Part shown: positions 33,307-42,200 of the stretch, piece by piece
Position numbering within the stretch: position 1 is the first letter of the stretch
Layout of the letters: every line of letters starts with the position of its first letter
Source: CAVTWH01 sp963738365
GTDB lineage: Bacteria > Actinomycetota > Actinomycetes > Mycobacteriales > Micromonosporaceae
Length of the DNA stretch: 64,000 nt
Assembly (NCBI GenBank): GCA_963738365.1
Contig: CAVTWH010000007.1
Span: 1-64,000 of the forward strand
Direction of reading: 5' to 3'
Notes under the pieces: generated by a model
Databases searched by the model: none
The model's input: only the letters and a program-made list of their open reading frames with translations
What the model was told of the DNA's origin: nothing
Position numbers and translations under genes: made by a program

Positions 33307-33990
33307 TTACTCGGGTTGCGCGTTGGTCGTCCGGGCTGCGCGGCGGCCTCGTAGCGGCGCGGCGAATTGTGCTGCGGCGATCGTCAGGCAGTTGACCGCG
33401 ATGAGGCAGGTGGTGAAGGCCGCAGCGTTGCGCCAGAGTCCGGTTTGCTCGAACAGCAGACCGACCGCCAGTGGCAGGTCAACGAAGGTCACGACGCCGA
33501 ACAGGGCGAGCATCGCTGCGCCGAGCAGCGCATATGGCGGGTGTATCGGCGGGGTCCGATTGGTGCGGGCGACGAGCTGCCCGGCGAGCAGGACAATCCC
33601 ACCGGCAAGCAGCATGAGGGCGCCGATGGCCGCCGTTTGGTACATGATTGTTGCGCTGTGGCCCCAGACCGCGAGTCCTGAAGCTGTGGCTAGGTAGCCG
33701 CCGGAGAGCATGAGCAGGGCCCAGCCGGCAATCAGGGTGGCGCCCGCGGCGGTGCGCGCCAGTCGTGTGCGGTGGTGGACTCGGTTCAGCAGGCCGGCGA
33801 CGTGGCCGGATTCGCCGAATTGTGCTACGGCCTCCCGCTCGGCGCCTTCTGCCGGCAGGCCGGCCGCGATCTTGTCCGCAGCTGCTGCCCGCAGATGGTC
33901 CGTTGCCTCCTCAAGCATCCGCCGACCCGTGGCGCCCTGACCGGCCAACCGATCGAACAGTTCGTCTAGGTACCTGTCGATGTCACTCAC
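33307..33990 (-). CDS. Membrane protein with permease-prefix domain, PadR partner
   Basis: 227 residues from GTG at 33990. The N-terminal 75 residues (VSDIDRYLDELFDRLAGQGA, GRRMLEEATDHLRAAAADKI, AVAQFGESGHVA) are the permease-prefix/DUF1700-like helical domain. Six or so membrane helices follow (TLIAGWALLMLSGGYLAT, GALMLLAGGIVLLAGQLV, AAMLALFGVVTFVDLPLAVG). Its start overlaps the PadR stop by four bases (GTGA). Genes of this type sit next to PadR regulators in many Gram-positive genomes and are thought to respond to envelope stress. Confidence 0.85.
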   Translation of the reverse strand: MSDIDRYLDELFDRLAGQGATGRRMLEEATDHLRAAAADKIAAGLPAEGAEREAVAQFGESGHVAGLLNRVHHRTRLARTAAGATLIAGWALLMLSGGYLATASGLAVWGHSATIMYQTAAIGALMLLAGGIVLLAGQLVARTNRTPPIHPPYALLGAAMLALFGVVTFVDLPLAVGLLFEQTGLWRNAAAFTTCLIAVNCLTIAAAQFAAPLRGRRAARTTNAQPE

Positions 33991-34319
33991 GCGAACCCCT
34001 CCGTGACGTCGGACCCGAGGACGGCCCGCATCCCACGCTGGTAGACCAGCCATTCCCGACGCTTCGCGGTGATCACAGCGACGCCGGCCGCGGTGAGTTG
34101 ATACACGCGTCGACGACGGGGCGCGTCGGTGCTCCACTGACTGTGGACGAGCCCATCCCGCTCCAGGCGGTGCAGGGCCGGGTAGACGGTGCCTTCGGGC
34201 AGGTCGAATGCGCCGTCGGACTGCTCGCGGAGTCCCGTGATCAGGGCGTATCCGTGAGCCGGCCCGATGCGGCGCAAGGCGACGAGGATCAACAGATCCA
34301 GATGACCCCGCAGCTCCAT
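33987..34319 (-). CDS. PadR-family transcriptional regulator
   Basis: 110 residues from the ATG at 34319. MELRGHLDLLILVALRRIGP, AHGYALITGLREQSDGAFDL and PEGTVYPALHRLERDGLVHS form the PadR winged helix, followed by RRRRVYQLTAAGVAVI. Upstream in-frame codons lie over the operator dyad and are not likely to be translated. Translationally coupled to the membrane protein gene; probably represses both. Confidence 0.9.
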   Translation of the reverse strand: MELRGHLDLLILVALRRIGPAHGYALITGLREQSDGAFDLPEGTVYPALHRLERDGLVHSQWSTDAPRRRRVYQLTAAGVAVITAKRREWLVYQRGMRAVLGSDVTEGFA

Positions 34320-34320
34320 A

Positions 34321-34334
34321 CCTAGAAAGCTAGG
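34321..34334. promoter_or_regulatory. Candidate PadR operator
   Basis: CCTAG-AAAG-CTAGG is a perfect 5-bp-arm dyad ending one base before the PadR start codon. Its position fits autorepression and also suggests a very short or leaderless transcript. Confidence 0.55.
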
Positions 34335-34401
34335 CATCGTCGGACGCGGCGTCAAGCCCGCCCATCTGTCACCTTCGGCCAAGATCGGCCGCACGCTTCT
34401 A

Positions 34402-34468
34402 GCCGCGGATCGCTCGTCACGCGGTGTGACCGCACGCGGGAAAGCGAGGGTGCTCGGTCGTGCCGATG
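34402..34468 (+). repeat. 66-bp direct repeat, copy 2
   Basis: Matches 33176-33241; see there. It is followed at 34478-34509 by two perfect tandem copies of the 16-mer GTGATCAAGGTAGGAC, absent from copy 1. Confidence 0.85.
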
Positions 34469-34477
34469 AGAGCTCAC

Positions 34478-34509
34478 GTGATCAAGGTAGGACGTGATCA
34501 AGGTAGGAC
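34478..34509 (+). repeat. Two tandem 16-bp units
   Basis: GTGATCAAGGTAGGAC occurs twice with no gap. Such a short perfect duplication points to recent slippage or to a binding site pair; no gene overlaps it. Confidence 0.8.
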
Positions 34510-34731
34510 TTGCACGATCGGACGGGTACCCATCGGCCGTCCGGAAGGCCGCTGGAATTTTCGTAACGACAGCTCAGCGTCTCACCCTGTTGCGGACCGC
34601 GTCACCGATGGTCGGCCGTTGCCCGCCCAGGTCAGGCGGCATCACTGAGCTGTACCGCCGACCGTGGGGCGCTCATCGCCATACCGCAGATCGTTGACAC
34701 TCTCCACGAGGTCGGACAACACTGCCACCGT

Positions 34732-34745
34732 CGATATCGATATCG
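34732..34745. promoter_or_regulatory. Palindrome upstream of the GH11 xylanase
   Basis: CGATATCGATATCG is a perfect 14-bp palindrome about 180 bp before the xylanase start, in otherwise GC-rich sequence. It is the best candidate for a regulator site here; the CGAAA-N-TTTCG type seen at the GH10 gene is not found. Confidence 0.35.
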
Positions 34746-34925
34746 GAACGACCGTCGATGCGTATGCGCCGCGACTGGCCCTCCGGCCGTCAAGGCGACG
34801 ACCGGCCCAGCCTCGGCCCGCATGGAACCACCCGGTACGGCGCCCGTCCTGCCACCGGAGGGCCCGCCAGGGTGATGTCACGCCGTCTCGCGTCGCCCGC
34901 CAGGTTTACGAGGAGGAAGCACAAA

Positions 34926-36062
34926 ATGAAAGACGTCCCAACCCGTCCGATGCGCCGCCTGCGCACCGTCCTGCTGATCGCCGGCGCCGCCGCGGCCGTG
35001 GCCGCCGGCACGGTACTGCTGACGAGCCCCGCGAGCGCGGCGACGCAGTACTGCTCGAACTCCACCGGCGGCAGCAATGGCAGCTACTACCAGATGTGGA
35101 CCGCCGGGCAGGGTTCAGCCTGCATCTCGTTGAACTCCGCCACCAGCTATACCGCGCAGTGGAGCGGTATCGGAGACTTCGTCGCCGGCGTCGGCTGGAA
35201 GCCCGGCAGTACCAGCCGCGTGATCAACTACAGCGGCAGCCTCAACGCCAACGGCGGTACCAACCTGCTGTCGCTGTACGGCTGGTCGACCAACCCGCTC
35301 GTCGAGTACTACGTCATTGACGGCTACGTCGGCTCGCCGAACTACTCCGGCCAGAACATGGGCACGATGACCAGTGACGGCGGAACGTACACCATCATCA
35401 AGCACCAGCAGGTCAACCAGCCCTGCATCACGGGCAACAACTGCACCTTCTGGCAGTACCTGGCGATCCGGAACTCCTCCCGGACCAGCGGCACCATCAC
35501 CTTCTCCAACTTCGTCAGCGCCTGGGCCGGCAAAGGCATGAACCTGGGCAGCATGGACTACCAGATCATGGCCACCGAGGCATGGGGCGGCGGCAGCGGC
35601 AACTCCAGTGTCACCATCGGGGGCACCCCGCCCACCTCGCCGGCACAGTCCAACTCCCCCTCCCGCTCGCCCTCCCCGTCTCCGTCCCTCTCGCCTTCCC
35701 CGTCTGCGTCACTCTCGCCTTCCCCGTCTGCGTCCACGGGCACCGGCAGCGGCGCGTGCAGGGTGACGAACAGCCTGAACGCCTGGAACACCGGACTCAC
35801 CGACAACATCACGATCACCAACAGCGGCTCGTCCGCCATCAACGGCTGGTCACTCAAGTTCACCCTGGCGTCCGGGCAGACAATCACCTCTGGCTGGAAC
35901 GCCACCTACGCGCCATCCAGCGGCCAGGTGACCGCGACGAACATGAGCTACAACGGCACCATCCCGCCTGGCGGCTCGACCACCATCGGCTTCCAGGCCA
36001 ACCACACCGGCAACACCGCGGCACCGAGCGGGTTCACCCTCAACGGCGCCGCCTGCAGCTGA
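34926..36062 (+). CDS. Secreted GH11 endo-1,4-beta-xylanase with C-terminal CBM2
   Basis: 378 residues, ATG at 34926 with GAGGAGG nine bases upstream. Signal peptide MKDVPTRPMRRLRTVLLIAG..., cleaved after PASA. The GH11 jelly roll spans about 40-235: NPLVEYYVIDGYVGSP holds the nucleophile Glu, TYTIIKHQQVNQPCI and RTSGTITFSNFVSAWAGKG are conserved, and YQIMATEAWGGGSG holds the acid/base Glu. A Pro/Ser linker (PSPSPSLSPSPSASLSPSPS) joins a CBM2 (CRVTNSLNAWNTGLTDNITI to SGFTLNGAACS) with surface Trp for cellulose or xylan binding. Confidence 0.95.
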   Translation: MKDVPTRPMRRLRTVLLIAGAAAAVAAGTVLLTSPASAATQYCSNSTGGSNGSYYQMWTAGQGSACISLNSATSYTAQWSGIGDFVAGVGWKPGSTSRVINYSGSLNANGGTNLLSLYGWSTNPLVEYYVIDGYVGSPNYSGQNMGTMTSDGGTYTIIKHQQVNQPCITGNNCTFWQYLAIRNSSRTSGTITFSNFVSAWAGKGMNLGSMDYQIMATEAWGGGSGNSSVTIGGTPPTSPAQSNSPSRSPSPSPSLSPSPSASLSPSPSASTGTGSGACRVTNSLNAWNTGLTDNITITNSGSSAINGWSLKFTLASGQTITSGWNATYAPSSGQVTATNMSYNGTIPPGGSTTIGFQANHTGNTAAPSGFTLNGAACS

Positions 36063-36069
36063 GGCGCCC

Positions 36070-36099
36070 GGCCGGGTCCGGCTCCGGCTGGACCCGGCC
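36070..36099 (+). terminator. Terminator hairpin after the GH11 gene
   Basis: GGCCGGGTCC and GGACCCGGCC are exact complements around a 10-nt loop, starting eight bases after the stop codon. No U tract follows, as usual in high-GC genomes. Confidence 0.75.
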
Positions 36100-36556
36100 G
36101 CTAGGCCGTTGCCTGGGTACGGCGGCCACCCGGTTTGCCGTTCTGCCGCGGACGGGTCGCTACTCGAGGTGACCGCCGCGAGGCGTCGCCCGGGGCTCGT
36201 GCCGAGGTGCGGGTGGCGTGAAGGCGGTGCCTCGTCCTGGCTGGACGGCCTTGACACGGAGTATCGGACCATGGCAACTGTCGAGGGGCCACAGACGGAG
36301 GTCGACCAGGCGCTTCTTCAGGTGACCGCGAAAGCCCTGTCTGAGATTATTGGTGACGGTGCGTTTCTTGACCATCTGTGGAGCGGATCGGCGGGTGTGT
36401 GGTTCGACCATATGCGCGCCACAAAGATTGACAGTTGCTCCACCTGTCGCCACCAACATCAGCCGCAGGTTCGCCGGCTGCGCGCGACAGGTCGCAGCTG
36501 CTAGCGTTCGGCTCACGGCCAACGCGGCCTGCTCGATGCGGAGATATCTGGGACCA
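36100..36556. other. Intergenic region, no confident gene
   Basis: About 450 bp. One plus-strand frame from ATG 36271 (MATVEGPQTEVDQALLQVTA) is open for about 78 codons but has no RBS and no recognised motif; it is not called. Confidence 0.35.
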
Positions 36557-36997
36557 ATGATCGCCATCGAGGTTCTGTACGTCATCACCGCTGCAGTGCT
36601 ATCGAGCACCGTTGTCGTGTTTGCCCGCTGGCGCCGCCAGCGGGCCGCGGAAAGGGAAGCCACGACAGGTACTGCGCCGACCGTATTCGCGGCGATCCGG
36701 CGGCTGAATGCGGGTCCGTGGCGTGGGCGCTGGCGTCACGGGTTTGTCACGGTCATGCCCGCCGAAATCGGGTGGCGCCCACGGCGACCGCGTCCTGGAC
36801 CGCCGATCCGGCTCACCAGCGTCCATCTCCACGGCAGGCCGCGGCGGCAGTTGTGGTACGAGCAGTGGTGGCTCGCGTCGGGCGTGAGGATCTACCGGCT
36901 CACCGGCGACGCCCCAGGCGAGTTCGAACTGGCCGTCATGGCAGAGTCGAGTCGACTCTTCGAGGACCAGATCGGCCGCCGTCCGGGTGTTCGATAA
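36557..36997 (+). CDS. Hypothetical protein with one N-terminal membrane helix (DUF2550-like)
   Basis: 146 residues from the ATG at 36557. MIAIEVLYVITAAVLSSTVV is a signal anchor, followed by a basic stretch (ARWRRQRAAERE) and a soluble part with RGRWRHGFVTVMPAEIGWRP, LTSVHLHGRPRR and GEFELAVMAESSRLF. The layout (anchor, Arg-rich segment, small beta domain) resembles DUF2550/PH-like membrane proteins of actinobacteria, with low certainty. A small frameshifted membrane gene overlaps its end. Confidence 0.55.
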   Translation: MIAIEVLYVITAAVLSSTVVVFARWRRQRAAEREATTGTAPTVFAAIRRLNAGPWRGRWRHGFVTVMPAEIGWRPRRPRPGPPIRLTSVHLHGRPRRQLWYEQWWLASGVRIYRLTGDAPGEFELAVMAESSRLFEDQIGRRPGVR

Positions 36998-37201
36998 CGC
37001 GCTCATCGAGCGCAACACACGACGTGCCATCGTCGGTTATCCCGGACTGGCGTTTACCGTCGTCCTGTTCTTCGCCTTCGATCCGGCCTCGGGTGGTACG
37101 GCGTCATCGTTCTCCTGCCCGGCGCAGCGATCCTCGTACTGATCTACCAATCGGTACATCTATACCAATCGGGCCAGCGGCACGGCCGTCAAGCGGGCTG
37201 A
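36987..37201 (+). pseudogene. Frameshifted small membrane protein gene
   Basis: A GTG at 36987, overlapping the previous stop, starts a frame with NALIERNTRRAIVGYPGLAF and VVLFFAFDPASG. A one-base loss near 37096 moves the frame; the continuation reads WYGVIVLLPGAAILVLIYQS and ends RHGRQAG at 37201. The two parts join into a plausible two-helix protein of about 70 residues. Confidence 0.45.
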
Positions 37202-37245
37202 TCTGGTGCACGGTCACGCCGCTGGTCGGTGCGCAGCTGGGATGC

Positions 37246-37473
37246 CTACGGAGACGGCGCGACCGGCATGCCGATCGCCAGTGCGATCCAGACGAAAGCG
37301 CAGCATAGCACCGAAACCCCAACAACTCCCAGCAGGACGAGAGTGACAACGATCGCGACACGAGTCGCACCATCGCTGCTTGGTGCCGGAAGATGTCGAC
37401 CGGCGGGTTCGTCGGCATCCTCCGCGCGCTCCACGTCCCAAGCTGACGGCTCGCCGTGCGAAGGACGTATCAC
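37246..37473 (-). CDS. Small single-helix membrane protein, hypothetical
   Basis: 75 residues from GTG at 37473. A polar start (VIRPSHGEPSAWDVERAEDA) leads to one strong membrane helix, VAIVVTLVLLGVVGVSVLCC, continuing AFVWIALAIG, and a short end. No ribosome-binding site is clear. Composition and the clean polar/hydrophobic split support a real gene, but no family is recognised. Confidence 0.4.
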   Translation of the reverse strand: MIRPSHGEPSAWDVERAEDADEPAGRHLPAPSSDGATRVAIVVTLVLLGVVGVSVLCCAFVWIALAIGMPVAPSP

Positions 37474-37780
37474 GCCAGCAAAGCTACCGCGCGCGAAATC
37501 GTCGCAGCCTCGGATTTGGGTTCTCAGCAGCGTTCCGCCGCCTTCAAGCCGCGGCGAGTGTCCTGCTCCACTGCCGCCTTCAGCGGAAACCTGCCATCGC
37601 CAGAATCCCCGCATGCGGATCTGCCGCGAAGCGCTCGCGGATCGGGGTCGGGTCGCTGCCGGCGAATCGCCGTGCGTGGGTGTCTGGCTGGCGGGCTGGG
37701 TGTAGAGGACCGATTCCGTCACCGTCAGCAATGTGGGCGCCAGTGGAATCCGGCCGCGCAACGCGCAGCATTGACAAGTG
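37474..37780. other. Intergenic region, no gene recognised
   Basis: About 300 bp with lower GC than its surroundings, no known motif and no repeats shared with the rest of the window. It lies downstream of the minus-strand PLP enzyme gene and upstream of the small membrane protein gene. Confidence 0.35.
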
Positions 37781-38923
37781 TCAGACGGTCTCGACCAGGA
37801 TTGTGACGAGGCGGTCGACGTCGGCCTGGGTGACGTGCAGGTGTGGCGAGACCCGGATCTTGTCGCCGCGGCGCGCCACGAAGCAGTTCGCGTCCTTGAG
37901 CGCGGCGGTGACCCGTTCGGTGGCGCCGGCGGGGACGCGTAGCCCGAGCAGGTGCGGGCCGCGCGGCTGGCTGGCGGTGACGCCGACCCCCGCGGCCGCG
38001 ATCCGGGTTTCGATCCCGGCCGTGACCGCGGCAAGCGCGGCGGCGATACGCGGCGGGCCCCAGGCGAGGACCTGTTCCAGCGCGGCGACGGCCATCGGGG
38101 TCAGCTCGAACAGCGTCCGCGCGCCCTGGTCATAGCGCCGCGCGCCGGGCAGGTATTCGTCGCGGTAGTCCACGAGCCGGGCGAAGTCGTCGGAGCCGGC
38201 CCGCAGGATCCAGTTCTCCTCCAGGGGTCGGCCCTCGCGGTGCTCCTCGGCGACCCAGAGGTAGCCTCGCCCGAACGGGCCCAACAGCCATTTGTACCCG
38301 ACCGACACGACGAAATCGGGGCGCAGCGCGGCCACGTCGAGCGGCATCACGCCCAGGGACTGACTCGCGTCCACGACCAACCGCGCGCCGGCCGCGTGGG
38401 TGCGCGCCGCGACCTGCTCGAGGTCGACCAGCCCGCCGTCGGTCCAGTGCACATTGGGCACCGACACGATCCCGACCCGCTCGTCGATCGCGGCCAGCAC
38501 CGCTTCGGTCCAGGTCTGCCCGGCCGAGCGGGTCACCGTTCGGATGCCCGCGCCGGTGCGCTCGGCCACCCGCCGCCAGGTGTAGACGCCGGACGGGTAC
38601 TCGTCGGCGAGCACGAGGATCTGCTGCCCGGCCTCAAGTGGGAGGTTGGCCGCGGCGACCCCGAACCCGTAGCTGGTCGCCGGCACCAGCGCGATCCCGT
38701 CGGCGTCGCCGCCGACAAGCCGACCGGCCAGCGTCCGCAGCCGCTCTACATCGGTGAACCAGTCGGCCTCGCCGATCGCCCACGGCCGGGCCCGCCGACG
38801 CAGCGCCGACTCGCCGGCCTCGCGGACCGAGCGCAGCACCGGCGACAAGCTGGCCGCGTTGAAGTACGCGACCTCGTCCGGCACGTCGAACAGCTCCCGC
38901 CGCGAACCCAGCTCATCGACCAC
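37781..38923 (-). CDS. Class V aminotransferase-fold PLP enzyme (cysteine-desulfurase-like)
   Basis: 380 residues. PLP-binding signatures are visible: VAYFNAASLSPVLRSVREAG at the N-terminus, VPATSYGFGVAAANL, VSVPNVHWTDGGLVDLEQVA, ARLVVDASQSLGVMPLDVAA with the Asp that contacts the pyridine nitrogen, and SVGYKWLLGPFGRGYLWVA with the catalytic Lys. The ending RGPHLLGLRVP and VRVSPHLHVTQADVDRLV are typical for the kynureninase/IscS-like branch. Substrate is unknown: no Cys in the usual desulfurase loop is apparent. Start GTG. Confidence 0.85.
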   Translation of the reverse strand: MVDELGSRRELFDVPDEVAYFNAASLSPVLRSVREAGESALRRRARPWAIGEADWFTDVERLRTLAGRLVGGDADGIALVPATSYGFGVAAANLPLEAGQQILVLADEYPSGVYTWRRVAERTGAGIRTVTRSAGQTWTEAVLAAIDERVGIVSVPNVHWTDGGLVDLEQVAARTHAAGARLVVDASQSLGVMPLDVAALRPDFVVSVGYKWLLGPFGRGYLWVAEEHREGRPLEENWILRAGSDDFARLVDYRDEYLPGARRYDQGARTLFELTPMAVAALEQVLAWGPPRIAAALAAVTAGIETRIAAAGVGVTASQPRGPHLLGLRVPAGATERVTAALKDANCFVARRGDKIRVSPHLHVTQADVDRLVTILVETV

Positions 38924-39223
38924 ACCAGACCCTAACGCGTCCAGCAGGGCAGCACGGGACCGCCGCTACGGTGCCCAGCGCAGCAGTTTGTCAATGGCTC
39001 AATAGCTTTCCTGACTCTGTCGGCATTGGCAGTTGCCGATGATTTGAACAATTCCCGAAAACTATCCGAGAGCCGACGCTCGCCCGGCGGCGCCGAGCGG
39101 TGCCCGGGAGAATCGCTCCAGATCTCGCGCCGCCGGAGCGTGGCGACAGGGATCTCACCTTCGCCCATTGACGGTCGTCAAATGAGTTGCCTGATTCCGA
39201 CCCGAGCTGACAGGACGGTAGAG

Positions 39224-42200
39224 ATGCGTTGGACCGTGAAGATCGGCCGGACCGGGCGCCGGGGCGGCACTGCGGCACTGGTCGTTGCGGCGCTCGCCGT
39301 GTCCGTTGGCGCGGCGCCGGCAGCCGTAGCGACTGCGGGGCCGGCGGCCCTGCGAGCCGGTGCGGGACCGGTCGGCACCGCACCAGCCGGAGCGGTCACG
39401 GTCACCCTCGTGACCGGTGACCGGGTTCGGGTACTGCCGGCTCCGGGTGGCGTGCCGGCACTGCAGGTGGAGCCCGGGCCGGGCCGGGACCGGATCGGGT
39501 TCGTCCGGGAGGCACATACCGGTCCCGGCGGTACGGACCTGACGGTGATCCCTTCCGACGCGGTGCCGCTGCTGGCCGCCGGCCGGTTGGATGCGCGGCT
39601 GTTCAACGTGACCGGACTGGTCCGGCAGGGCTTCACCGACCGTTCCGGCGGGCTGCCGCTGATTGTCACCTACCCGTCGGCCCCGACCGGTCCGGCACCG
39701 GCCGGGGTGCAACCGGCGGTACGCCCGCTGCCCAGCGTCAACGGTCTGTCGGTACGTCAGGACCGGGGCCGGGCGGGTGCGCTGTGGCAGTGGTTGACGG
39801 GCGGTGCCGGCCGGTCCGCCCCGAAGGTGTGGTTGGACGGTCTGTCCCAGCCGACCCTGGACGTCAGCGTGCCTCAGATCGGCGCTCCGGTGGCCTGGCA
39901 GGCGGGGCTGACCGGGTCGGGGGTGACCGTGGGCATGCTCGACACCGGGGTCCGGGCCGACCACCCCGACCTGGCCGGCCGGGTGGTGGAGGCGCGGGAC
40001 TTCACCGGTACCCGGCCGGACGCCTCCGATGACGTGGGGCACGGTACCCACGTCGCCGGGATCATCGCCGGCTCCGGCGCCGCCTCCAACGGGCGGTACC
40101 GTGGCGTCGCTCCGGACGTCAAACTGGTCAGCGGCAAGGTGTGTACCCCGGTCGGCTGCCCGGACTCCGCGGTCATCGCCGGACTGGAGTGGATCGCGCC
40201 GAAGGTACCGGTGGCCAACCTCAGCCTCGGCGGCGCCTCCACCGACGGTACCGACCCGCTGTCCCAGGCGGTGAACAACCTGACCGCGAAGTACGGCACC
40301 CTGTTCGTGGTCGCCGACGGCAACGACCGATCGCTGGACGAACCCGATCCGCTCACCACGGTGACCACACCGGCGTCCGCCGATGCCGCGCTCGCCGTCG
40401 GCTCCGTCACGGCGCAGGACACCACCAGCCCGTTCTCGGTACGCGGACCGCGCCGCGGCGACCGTGCGGTCAAGCCCGACCTGGCCGCGCCGGGCAGCGG
40501 GATCGTCTCTGCCCGGGCGCCCGGCACCCCGGCCGGCGACGCCGACCCGGTGGACGACAACTACACCCGCATGTCGGGTACCTCGATGGCCGCGCCGCAC
40601 GTCACCGGGGCCGCGGCCATCCTGCGTCAACAGCACCCCGACTGGACCGCCGACCGGCTCAGGTCGGTGCTGATGAGTACCGCCAAACCCACTGCCGGGG
40701 TGTACGAGCAGGGCGCCGGCCGGGTGGACGTGGCCCGGGCGGTCACCCAGCAGGTCACCGCCACCACCGGCAGCGTCAGCTTCGGCTTCTTCAGCTGGCC
40801 GCCCGCCGCGCCGGTGGGCCGGGTCGTCGGGTACCGCAATGACGGCAACGCGCCGGTGACCCTGTCGGTCACGGTCGCCGCCACCGGGCCGACCGGCGAG
40901 CCGGCCCCGGTCGGCCTGTTCACCACCTCCACCAACCAGTTGACGGTCCCCCCGCACGGCAACGCCGAGCTGACCCTGACCGCGACTGCGGCGGCCGGCG
41001 GCTCCGGCCTGTACGGCGGCCGGCTCACCGCGAGCGCCGACGGGATCGCCGTACAGACCGCGTTCGGCGCCACTGTGGAACCGGAGAGCCATCAGCTGAC
41101 CGTCCGACTGGTCAGCCGGACCGGGCAGCCCCGGGGCGGCCTCGGCCAGGTGGTGGACACCGCCACCGGGGCGGCCACCGGCCTGCGCTTCGACCCGACC
41201 GGTACCGCGGTGGTCCGGTTGGGCCGGGGCAGCTACGACATCACGGCGATCGACCAGTCCGCCGGGCCGGCACCGGCCGACCCGCTCCAGGTGACCCTGG
41301 TGTCCCGGACCGACCTGGCGCTGACCGCCGACACGACCGTCACGCTGGATGCCCGGGCCGGCCGGCCGGTACGCGCGGTGCTGGACCGGCCGGACGCGAC
41401 CACCCAGACCGCCGACTTCGGGGTGGCCGACGGCGACCCGACCGGAGCCCGGACCACCGCGCTGAGCTGGACCGCAGCCCCCGGTCAGCAGCTGTACGCG
41501 GTGCCCACCACAGGCACCGTCACCGGCCGGCCGTACGCGTTCTGGTTCCGCGACACGCTCGCCCCCGGCGATCTCTACTCCGACCCGACCGGCCCGGTGT
41601 ACCAACTCGCCTTCTTCCACCAGGGCGGCATTCCGGCCGACACCACGTATCAGGCGCCGGACCGCAGCCTGGCCCGGGTGGACAGCGTGTACCGGACGCA
41701 GGGCGGCCCGTCCCCGGCGCTGCGCGCCGACATCGCCCGGCTGCCGATCCCCGGGGCCAGCGGCGCCATCTTCCGGGCCACGCTGCCGCTGCACCGCACC
41801 GAGTTCTACACCGCCGATCCGTCGATCACCTGGCAGCACCTGCTCGGCGTGACGGCGGCGGACGAGTCGGACATCGAGGTCAACTACTCGACCCGGTCGT
41901 ACCGGCCGGGCCGGTACCTGGCGAACTGGAACACCGCGCCGCTCGGTCCGGCGTTCGGTGACCCGGTCGACGGCTGGGGTGTGCAGCGCGCCGGCAACCA
42001 ACTGGCCGTCGCGGTGACGCTGCTGTCCGGCAACGATCCGGCCCAGTACACCGCCCCACCGGCCGGCATGGTCGGGACAACCACGCTGACCCGGGGCGGC
42101 ACGCTGCTCGGCACCAGCCCGACGCCCGGGTTCGGCGTGTTCGACCTGCCGGACACCCCGGGCCGGTACACCCTGCGCGCGGTCGCCACCCGGGCGGTCC

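Noticed and set aside
35650..35745. Tandem repeat in the GH11 gene
   Set aside because: It is an ordinary Pro/Ser interdomain linker, not a mobile or regulatory repeat.
36271..36504. 78-codon frame starting MATVEGPQTEVDQ
   Set aside because: No RBS, no motif and no homologue recognised; left as intergenic.
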